Under the pieces are notes generated by a model. The model had not been told where the DNA came from. It was given only the letters and a program-made list of their open reading frames with translations, and ran no database searches. Of a stretch of DNA of 41,557 nucleotides, positions 19,408 to 26,973 are shown piece by piece. Made by a program: the position numbers and the translations under genes. The stretch is taken from NCBI GenBank assembly GCA_945890745.1, contig CAMDCW010000004.1, forward strand, positions 1 to 41,557. Direction: 5' to 3'. The stretch's first letter is position 1; the number at the start of each line of letters is the position of its first letter. Origin of the DNA: Phycisphaera mikurensis NBRC 102666 (GTDB lineage: Bacteria > Planctomycetota > Phycisphaerae > Phycisphaerales > SM1A02).

Positions 19408-22134
19408 ATGCTGGGATTGACGCTTAGAGAAGAATTCAAGGGCCGCCGCCTCAAGGGCACGGCCATCGAATTAACGAACAGGAACAACACCGGCGCGACG
19501 CAGGTTCCGGCCGAGGAATTCCTCAGAATCACGTATCCCAGCACAGACGTCCTCAAGATGATTGAGGCAGCCGGACCCGATCAAGGCAGGCCGATCGTCC
19601 TGCAAGGCGAACGTGGTCAAGGAAAGACGCACTTGATGGCAGCGCTTTATCACTGCCTAAAGGATCGAACCGCAACCGAGGCCTGGCTCGGCCACTGGGC
19701 GGAGGTCCTCGGCAATCCCAAGATCAAGGCTATGCCGCTTCGTTCAAGTATGCACGTTGTCAGCGTGAGCCTGCATCAGCAGCATTACAAGCATCTGTGG
19801 GACGTGCTCTTCGACAACCACCCGCACGGCAAATTCTGCCGTGGAAAGTGGGAGGCACAAGGCGGCGAGAAGAGGACGGAGGTGCCCAGCGATACGCTGA
19901 TCCTCGAGATGCTCGAGCACACGCCGACCGCGGTGATTCTCGATGAGTTCCAGACGTGGTTTGACGGGCTGACGAACACCAAGCAATACCCCTGGCGAAC
20001 ATGGGCCTTCAACTTCATCCAGATCCTCTCCGAGATCGCGAAGGAGCATCCGGATCGGCTGGTGCTTGTGACTTCTGTTCGCAACGGTACGACCGATGCG
20101 TTTCAGCAGATCCAGCGAGTTAATCCGGTGCTCATTGATTTCAAAGGCCCCTCGGCTAAGCAAGAGCGTTCGCGATTGCTCCTTCATCGACTATTCGAAA
20201 ACCGACTGCAGGTAGGCCGCGCCAAGATCGAGTCTTTGATCACCACGCACGTCGATGAGTACTTCAGACTCAAAGGCACGGCGCCGACAGAACAAACGCG
20301 GATTCGTAATGACTTCATAGAGTCATGGCCTTTCGCCACACATCTGATGCAACTGTTGGAAGACCAAGTCCTCATCGCCACAAGCGCTCAAGGGACCCGC
20401 GACTTGATCCGAGTTCTCGCAGACCTGTTCAAGCAATGCAGTGATCGCGCGCCCATCATCACAGCAGCTGACTTCCGCCTCGACGACGAGTCGAGCGGCA
20501 TTGCCGCCCTACTGGATTCGGTCGCGAATCAGCACCACGCAAAGCTGCGCGAGAAGGCACTCCGTAACCTTGAGGCGGTTCGAGCTGCTGTTCCGGACAC
20601 GTCCAAGCGACTACCTCGCCTTGAAGCAATCATCGGGGCCTTGTGGCTCCGATCTCTCGCTGACATTAACCAGGCAGGAGCCGACAGGGCAACCCTACAA
20701 ATTGACGTGACCCAAGAGAGGCCCGTCGACGACAATGCGTTCCATGTCGAGCTGTCGACGATCGTCGAAAACAGCTTCAACATCCACGAAGATGGAAACA
20801 GATTCATCTTCAAGGAGGAGGAAAACCCGCAAGCGAAGCTGATCGCGAGTGCGCGGAACGACAAGTTGTTCCAAGATGGCCAGGACTTGGCGCATCTTGC
20901 CCGGGAGACCAGGTACGTGATCAGCGGCACAAGCGAGCTCGCGACACGGTTTCGCGTCATCGTGCTTTCGCCATCGTGGACGAGCAACCCGTGGGCGTCG
21001 GTCGAGGAATCAGATCAGCCGAATCAATGGGACGAACGTATTCCGATGCTCGTCTTGCCGGAAGCCCCGTCCAGCATTGGCGCCACACTCGGCATATGGC
21101 TCAAGGACTACTTACAGAGGAATCGGAATGCCGTTCGATTCCTACTCCCCGCAGATGGCACCGCGAACATCTTCGCTGATCGAGACCTCGTGATTTTGGC
21201 ACGATGCGTGTACCTCGCAGAGCAGTGGAAGGCGCAGAACCCTGAGTACGGGAGGCTGCAACCCAAGTATCAGAAGGAGCTCCGCGAGAGCCTCAAGTCC
21301 CGCTTCGACCGATTCGCGATCCTCGCGAACTGGAACTTCCAGCAGCCTGCGACGTGCCGATTCCATATCGAATCGCACCGCGCCAGTGGGCAGGCGATTC
21401 CCGAAGCCGTCGATAAACTCGTTGGCGAGAACTTGTTCATCCCCGAGGACTTTGAGACGCTAGTACTCACGGCCGCGGCCAACAACGAGCCCGTTGGGAA
21501 GCTGATAAAGGAGCTGAAGGAACCCCGCCCCGCGGGCCAGGACTGCATTCCTTGGCTAGGCGAGACGCTCGTGAAAGAGCGCGTCATACGCCTCTGCGCA
21601 CGAGGCCTCATTGCGATCAACTTGCGCGGGATTGAGAACCTGCAACTAGATGCTGGAGAAGATGAGGAAACCGCGTGGCGACGTATGCGAGGAAAGCTTG
21701 GGAGCGGGAAGCACCTCGATGAGACTGTTATTCTTCTTCCGCAGACCGTACCCGGTACAGGGGGTGTCTCCGGCTCTGGTGCTGCCGGGGCTTCGGTAAG
21801 CGGCGGCGCTGGCGTTACAAGCTCTGGACTGAACGGCGAGATATCCCGTAGCGGTACCGTCAGCGGCGGTGCAGAACAGCCGAGCGGCCAGCAGGCTGCC
21901 GGCGGCATCTTCGGGGGCAGCAAGTCGGTCCGCGTCGCGGTCTCGATACCCGCGACTTCGTCACTCAACCTGCTTGGCCGCATCGAGTCACAAGGAATCA
22001 AGCCGGGCACTCAGATCCATGACCTGAGCCTCAAAGTGGAGAATCTCACCGGCGCCCAGCTCCAGGATCTGCTTAAGAAGCTCCCCGATGGGATGACTTA
22101 CCAGCTCGAGCTTGCGAAGGAGCAGCAGGGATGA
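19408..22134 (+). CDS. DUF499-family AAA+ ATPase (BrxC/PglY-like role)
   Basis: A 908-aa large ATPase of the DUF499/COG1483 family found in anti-phage islands. Walker A is GERGQGKT (residues 67-74) and Walker B is TAVILDEFQTWF (near residue 176). The central region is helical. Residues about 780-835 form a Gly/Ser-rich flexible linker (GGVSGSGAAGASVSGG and similar), and the end is a compact beta-rich domain (VRVAVSIPATSSLNLL...). GAGGAAAC before the ATG is a good ribosome binding site. The ATGA overlap with the next gene implies translational coupling. By family analogy it should be the motor or DNA-surveillance subunit working with the methylase and PglZ-like partner. Confidence 0.93.
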   Translation: MLGLTLREEFKGRRLKGTAIELTNRNNTGATQVPAEEFLRITYPSTDVLKMIEAAGPDQGRPIVLQGERGQGKTHLMAALYHCLKDRTATEAWLGHWAEVLGNPKIKAMPLRSSMHVVSVSLHQQHYKHLWDVLFDNHPHGKFCRGKWEAQGGEKRTEVPSDTLILEMLEHTPTAVILDEFQTWFDGLTNTKQYPWRTWAFNFIQILSEIAKEHPDRLVLVTSVRNGTTDAFQQIQRVNPVLIDFKGPSAKQERSRLLLHRLFENRLQVGRAKIESLITTHVDEYFRLKGTAPTEQTRIRNDFIESWPFATHLMQLLEDQVLIATSAQGTRDLIRVLADLFKQCSDRAPIITAADFRLDDESSGIAALLDSVANQHHAKLREKALRNLEAVRAAVPDTSKRLPRLEAIIGALWLRSLADINQAGADRATLQIDVTQERPVDDNAFHVELSTIVENSFNIHEDGNRFIFKEEENPQAKLIASARNDKLFQDGQDLAHLARETRYVISGTSELATRFRVIVLSPSWTSNPWASVEESDQPNQWDERIPMLVLPEAPSSIGATLGIWLKDYLQRNRNAVRFLLPADGTANIFADRDLVILARCVYLAEQWKAQNPEYGRLQPKYQKELRESLKSRFDRFAILANWNFQQPATCRFHIESHRASGQAIPEAVDKLVGENLFIPEDFETLVLTAAANNEPVGKLIKELKEPRPAGQDCIPWLGETLVKERVIRLCARGLIAINLRGIENLQLDAGEDEETAWRRMRGKLGSGKHLDETVILLPQTVPGTGGVSGSGAAGASVSGGAGVTSSGLNGEISRSGTVSGGAEQPSGQQAAGGIFGGSKSVRVAVSIPATSSLNLLGRIESQGIKPGTQIHDLSLKVENLTGAQLQDLLKKLPDGMTYQLELAKEQQG

Positions 22135-23132
22135 CGCTCTCGCGAGATCTGCTTAGGCAACTGCAATCGCAATCGCCCGCTCTGGCATGGGCGACGATCT
22201 TCAAACACGCATGGGATGTGTGTGCAGCGCCGTTTGGCGGCGCGCGGCCCGAGTCTGACGTTGTTCGTCGCGATCGCGAAGTGGCAGATCTCGATCTGTT
22301 CCTTGCGACGGCGGGCTGGGACCTTTGGGGTTCATACGAATCCAGTGTTCCCCGCACAAGCGACGCACTGGCTCATTGGTGGACGACGCGCGGAAGTGGA
22401 CGCGCAATTCTCATTTTGGATGGGCTCTCACTTCGAGAGATCCCGTGGATCCTGAGCCAAGCTGAGGCGCGCGGATTCGTCGTCCACGAAGCGAGAGCGA
22501 CTGGGGCGGAGCTGCCAGCCGAAACCACCCCCTTTGCCAAGGCGATGGGATTCGCGCAGCGCTCGGCGCTCGGTGCGAACGGCGCAGGAGCGGGACACCG
22601 GTTGCCGGGAGCGCGTACGGAAGTCTCAAATCTCCCTTGGGAAGACTGCAGTCGATTCATCGGGGCGGAGCCTGACTGGCTGTTCTGGCACGACTGGCCC
22701 GACAGGGACGTTCATGACTTCGCGGATGCCGGTGAAGGGCTGCGACTGTTGATCCAGAAGGCGTCCGACCAGCTCCAGAGCGAGTCATTCTGGCGACTCG
22801 TTGAACGTCTGGCAGAAGGTCGAAGGCTTGTGCTTACCTCAGATCATGGGTACGCAGCCAGCGAGCTGTTTCCCGATGCGGGTGCAGATCACGCCGAATA
22901 CTTGAAGCGCACCTACAAGAGTAGACGCTGGTCTGACTCGAGCCAGGAAAGAGCGGCCATGGTGCCGCCGATTGACCTCTCCATGCAGACACATCACGGT
23001 CATTACCTATTCGTGAACGGTCGCCGCAAGTGGAGGAGCGCTGGTGGCTATCCAACCCTGACCCATGGTGGGCTGTCGGTCCTCGAGGTCGCAGTTCCCT
23101 TCATTGAGCTCAGCAAGAAAGGCGGGGCTTGA
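22131..23132 (+). CDS. Compact PglZ-type (alkaline phosphatase superfamily) protein
   Basis: A 333-aa protein whose core matches the PglZ fold. It has a hydrophobic strand ending in a metal Asp (AILILDGLSLREIPWIL), a Thr-containing segment (LPAETTPFAKAMGF), the metal motif LTSDHGYAA and the C-terminal signature LTHGGLSVLEVAVPFIEL with a His ligand. PglZ proteins are the shared hallmark of BREX, Pgl and related systems. This one is much shorter than typical BREX PglZ and lacks their long N- and C-terminal extensions. It starts inside the stop of the ATPase gene and ends two bases before the methylase ATG. A nuclease or phosphodiesterase role is inferred from the superfamily, not shown. Confidence 0.82.
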   Translation: MTLSRDLLRQLQSQSPALAWATIFKHAWDVCAAPFGGARPESDVVRRDREVADLDLFLATAGWDLWGSYESSVPRTSDALAHWWTTRGSGRAILILDGLSLREIPWILSQAEARGFVVHEARATGAELPAETTPFAKAMGFAQRSALGANGAGAGHRLPGARTEVSNLPWEDCSRFIGAEPDWLFWHDWPDRDVHDFADAGEGLRLLIQKASDQLQSESFWRLVERLAEGRRLVLTSDHGYAASELFPDAGADHAEYLKRTYKSRRWSDSSQERAAMVPPIDLSMQTHHGHYLFVNGRRKWRSAGGYPTLTHGGLSVLEVAVPFIELSKKGGA

Positions 23133-23134
23133 GG

Positions 23135-26100
23135 ATGGCAACGACAAGTAAGAACGCACAGCCATGGAAGGACGAGGGGCTCACAAAGCCCGAATGGCTC
23201 GCCCGTGAAGTTCAACGGGCGGTGAATGCGGGCAAGTCATGGTCGCTCGAGACCGTGAACTTCGACGATCCCAATCGGCCGCTGACCTGCCTAGAAGTCG
23301 ACTTCCCGATCATTCCCATCAATCAAGTCGCCGCGATTGAGGGCAACGCGGGGAAGCCGATCTACCAAATGTCGAAGTGGTGGGCGCGCCGTCGAAGCAG
23401 CGTCTTTCGATCGATGCTGCTCGCCGCAGCGATCAAGGCACCAGACGATCCGGCCGAGGCCGCCAAACTCGTCTGGGACGTCTACTACGGCAACCACCAA
23501 GCGACAGACACATTCAAGCAGCTGAAAGTCGCGGACATCTTTATGGGTGGCGGCACGACGGTCGTTGAAGGCTCGCGACTCGGAATGCAGATGTACGGTA
23601 ACGATCTGAACCCGGTCGCGTGGTTCGTGGTGAAGAATGAACTCGCCAAGGTGGCGAAGTCGGATGTCGAGGAGTTACTGGCACGGATCGAAGCAGAGGT
23701 GAAGCCTCAGATCATGCCGTTCTACGCATGCGATTGTCCGCGTGGCCATCGGGGTAAGTGGACGCATATCGCCACCCAAACCGTAAAGGGCGATGACTTC
23801 GACCCACTGGCACTGACGACCGACGCACGGGCGGAGTATCGGTATGAGGGACCGGAGGTCATCTACACGTTCTGGGCCAAGCACGGCCCTTGCCAAGTCA
23901 CGGGCTGCGGGCATCGCACGCCGATCATGACCACGCCCGTCATGGCCGTGAAGTCACTCACCGTTCGCGCCTGGGAACGCAAGTGCAAGTGCTGCGGCCA
24001 AACGTACGACATCGAAGAGCAGGACGCCCGCATGGCACCAGGGGCCGAGCTAGTTGTGGCACCGACGGAACGCCCCTACGCGATCGCGCAACTAAACCTG
24101 GTCGGCGATCCTGAGTCAGTCACTTGCCCGCATTGCGGCGGCGCAGAGCGCGTAGGGATTCTTGGAAAGCCGACAAAAAAGACAATTGAGCTGTCACTGC
24201 TGGTCCACCCGGACTGGCTTTCAGGCGAACCGCCGACCAACGCTCGTGGGCAAGTCCATGGCGGAAGTGCCGATGATCCCATCGAAGCAACCACCCGATG
24301 GAATCAGGCTAGGGCCGCAAAGTGCAAGCTTGTTGAAGTTCGAGGCGCACTCCCGAATCAGGTAACCCTTCGAAATGGAAAGGTGCTTAGCACAAGTAAG
24401 GACGGAGGAACAGTCCCAGGCAAGAGCACATTTGCGTGCGCGGCATGCGGAACGGCCTCGGATGTTCGTGAAGCAATCGCCGCAACTAAAAAGAACGGGC
24501 CAATCGCCGCTTACGCCGTTCAAGGCTACTGCCCCTGCTGCAAAGAAGAAGGCGCGGCCTACAACGGACGGTTCTTTGCCCCCGTCACGGATAGCCGTGC
24601 GTATGACGCCGCAGATCTCGAATGGCAACGACGCAAGTCGGATGACCTTGCCGAAAACTGGCCAACCAGCGAAGTCCCTTACGGCTTCATGACGGCGATG
24701 GCGAATGGCGATATCCGGCAGGCGCACGGGTTCACGCACTGGTGGAAAATGTTCAACTCTCGCCAGCTGCTTGTTCACGCCAGCCTCCTAGGCGCGCTGA
24801 GAAGAAATGACAGTCAGCCGGTCGCAGAATTCGTTCTCGGCGCTTTCCAACAGTACCTGCGAAATCAGTGCCTTTTCACGATCTGGAACCCCCAGCGTGA
24901 TACTCCGGAACCAATGTTCTCGAACAACAACTACCACCCCAAGTCAACCATGGTGGAGAATTGCGTCTTCGCCAAATTGGGTCGCGGAAACTGGCAGTCA
25001 CAGTACGGGAACATGCTTGAAGCGCTCGATTGGATCTCGGATCCTTGGGAAATCGTGTGTAACGAGCACATCGCAGCAAAGCGCCCGCAGCTCTCCGAAG
25101 CCCTTACGGGGACTAGCGATAAGGTTCACTGCCATGATCCGCTCACGCACACCGAATCGCTGGTCTGCTTGTCGTCGTCCGAGCGCCTTACCTGTGGCAC
25201 CTCGACAGAACTCAGGACGATCGATCCTGGGACTTACGATGCAGTAATCACCGATCCTCCGTTTGGTGGGCTACTGCACTACTCGGAACTTGCGGACTTC
25301 TTCTATGTTTGGCTTCGACTCGCGCTTAAGGACAAATACCCCCAGTATTTCGGCACCGAATACACGCCAAAGACGATGGAAGCCGTCGCAAACCGTGCAC
25401 GGCATCCTGGCGAGGATCCGGCAACCGGCAAGAGTAATGCCGACGCGTTCTACCAGCGCTTGTTGACCGCCTGCTGGATCGAGGCCAGGCGAATTCTGAA
25501 GCCCGGTGGCATCCTAAGTTTCACATTCCACCACAGCGAAGACGCCCCGTGGGTATCAGTTCTTGAGTCGCTGTTCGACGCAGGCTTCTACCTTCAGGCC
25601 ACCTATCCCATCCGCAGTGACGAAACTAAGGGGACCGGGCAGTTTGGTTCCAAGACAATCGAATACGACATCATCCACGTGTGCCGCCAGCGGACCGAGG
25701 AATCGAAGCCGATTTCGTGGGCGAAGTTGCGCCGACACGTGCTGCATGACGTCGCGGAGATCAAGACCCTTCTGGAACACCATCAGCAAGATGGGCTTCC
25801 CGAGGCAGACCTACAAGTCATTCGCCGCGGCAAGGCACTCGAGTACTTTTCACGCCACTACGGTAAGGTCTACAAGGGCCCAGACGCTCCAATGACGGTA
25901 CTTGAGGCGCTCGTCGGCATCAACCAACTACTCGAAGAGGAAACATCGGGTCTAAAGGAGCCGCCACCCCACAGCGCGGAGCCTTTCACTCGGATGCTGC
26001 TTCGGCTTTTCGATGGCGTTGCCGAGCTGCCGAGAGACCAAATGCAGAAGTTCTTGCGCGGCACCGGCAGTGCACCATCGGATTTCGAGGGTCGCGGCTG

Positions 26101-26452
26101 GGTCGTGGAGAGCAAGAAGGTGTTCCACCTCGTGCCGCCGATCGATCTTGCGGGACGGTGGATCGGAAAGCCGCGAAGTGAGCTAACGAGCGACTACGAC
26201 CAAGCCATGTTCTTCGTAGGCGCCTGCATCGATGGAAGCGGAATCAACGCGAGCGACACGCTGAACAATCCAAACTTCCGCCCGCATCCGGCGCTTGGCG
26301 CCCTTCTCGGCTGGTTCAAGACCCACCTGTCCGACTCGCCCGGCCGAAATGCGGCGACGATTGCCGGTCAGCTCTATCGCGCCTGGGAAGCGAAGAACCA
26401 GCCGAAGACGAAGGAACTCACACTGTTTGACCACCTCGGGGAGGAAAGCTGA
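23135..26452 (+). CDS. DUF1156-family DNA methyltransferase with zinc-ribbon insertions
   Basis: About 1105 aa. The DUF1156 N-terminus (SKWWARRRSSVFRSMLLAAA) is followed by a SAM-binding motif (IFMGGGTTVVEGSRLG...NDLNPVAW, near 131-160). A long insert rich in Cys pairs comes next (CDCPRGH, CKCCGQTY, CPHCGGAE, CAACGT, CPCCKEE), probably several zinc ribbons. The catalytic DPPF motif (VITDPPFGGLLHYSEL) lies near 706 and a later methylase core block is KPGGILSFTFHH. DPP[FY] enzymes methylate exocyclic amines (N6-adenine or N4-cytosine). The ATG at 23135 is chosen over an in-frame TTG at 23129. It probably marks host DNA as self in the defence operon. The stop overlaps the next ATG (TGATG). Confidence 0.93.
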   Translation: MATTSKNAQPWKDEGLTKPEWLAREVQRAVNAGKSWSLETVNFDDPNRPLTCLEVDFPIIPINQVAAIEGNAGKPIYQMSKWWARRRSSVFRSMLLAAAIKAPDDPAEAAKLVWDVYYGNHQATDTFKQLKVADIFMGGGTTVVEGSRLGMQMYGNDLNPVAWFVVKNELAKVAKSDVEELLARIEAEVKPQIMPFYACDCPRGHRGKWTHIATQTVKGDDFDPLALTTDARAEYRYEGPEVIYTFWAKHGPCQVTGCGHRTPIMTTPVMAVKSLTVRAWERKCKCCGQTYDIEEQDARMAPGAELVVAPTERPYAIAQLNLVGDPESVTCPHCGGAERVGILGKPTKKTIELSLLVHPDWLSGEPPTNARGQVHGGSADDPIEATTRWNQARAAKCKLVEVRGALPNQVTLRNGKVLSTSKDGGTVPGKSTFACAACGTASDVREAIAATKKNGPIAAYAVQGYCPCCKEEGAAYNGRFFAPVTDSRAYDAADLEWQRRKSDDLAENWPTSEVPYGFMTAMANGDIRQAHGFTHWWKMFNSRQLLVHASLLGALRRNDSQPVAEFVLGAFQQYLRNQCLFTIWNPQRDTPEPMFSNNNYHPKSTMVENCVFAKLGRGNWQSQYGNMLEALDWISDPWEIVCNEHIAAKRPQLSEALTGTSDKVHCHDPLTHTESLVCLSSSERLTCGTSTELRTIDPGTYDAVITDPPFGGLLHYSELADFFYVWLRLALKDKYPQYFGTEYTPKTMEAVANRARHPGEDPATGKSNADAFYQRLLTACWIEARRILKPGGILSFTFHHSEDAPWVSVLESLFDAGFYLQATYPIRSDETKGTGQFGSKTIEYDIIHVCRQRTEESKPISWAKLRRHVLHDVAEIKTLLEHHQQDGLPEADLQVIRRGKALEYFSRHYGKVYKGPDAPMTVLEALVGINQLLEEETSGLKEPPPHSAEPFTRMLLRLFDGVAELPRDQMQKFLRGTGSAPSDFEGRGWVVESKKVFHLVPPIDLAGRWIGKPRSELTSDYDQAMFFVGACIDGSGINASDTLNNPNFRPHPALGALLGWFKTHLSDSPGRNAATIAGQLYRAWEAKNQPKTKELTLFDHLGEES

Positions 26453-26973
26453 TGGTTCGTATTCGCAATGGGATGGCGTGGAGCCGGAGGGGCATTTCGT
26501 TGCTCTGGAGTCCCGAGGCCCTCGCGGCGGTCGCCGATCCGACGGAGGTGATTTCCATTCGCCAGCTCTTCGCGATGGATGGCCATTGGCCGGACGTTCT
26601 TCCAAGTGCTGGCGGCGACGCGGTTGTCGTCGCTGGCGCGGAGGGGTGCATTGATTCATTGAACGGCGCGGATGCGGAGCGATGGCTCGCCGAGGACCTT
26701 CGTCAAGTGGTCATGGGATTCCAAGAGCACTACGAGGGTGCCGCAGGTCTGATTCTCTGGATTCCGTCCGGTCGCCCCCGCATCATCATGCAAGGCGCAA
26801 GCGAGCACTATTACATGAGGCATCGCGCTTACCACGATGGCAAGCTTCCTATTGGTCGCCTCCTCTGCTCGGGTGCCGAGAGCGAGATTGAACGAATCAT
26901 GATGACGGACGATGAACGCGCGGACCCGGATGGCCCGCACTGGGCGGGTCTTTATCACCCGAGGATTAGCTGA
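26452..26973 (+). CDS. Unrecognised 173-aa operon protein embedded between methylase and helicase
   Basis: Not recognised. It is a soluble protein without signal peptide or membrane segment, with an alpha/beta appearance: strands such as DAVVVAGAEGC and GLILWIPSGRPRIIM and helices such as WLAEDLRQVVMGFQEH. Conserved-looking features are EHYYMRHRAYHDGKLP and the acidic C-terminal MMTDDERADPDGPHW. No nucleotide-binding or nuclease motif is clear. It shares one base with the methylase stop and one base with the helicase start, so it is translated as part of the complex and is probably stoichiometric with it. Candidate roles are adaptor between helicase and methylase, target sensor, or antirestriction-proof accessory. 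All are inference. Confidence 0.88.
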   Translation: MVRIRNGMAWSRRGISLLWSPEALAAVADPTEVISIRQLFAMDGHWPDVLPSAGGDAVVVAGAEGCIDSLNGADAERWLAEDLRQVVMGFQEHYEGAAGLILWIPSGRPRIIMQGASEHYYMRHRAYHDGKLPIGRLLCSGAESEIERIMMTDDERADPDGPHWAGLYHPRIS

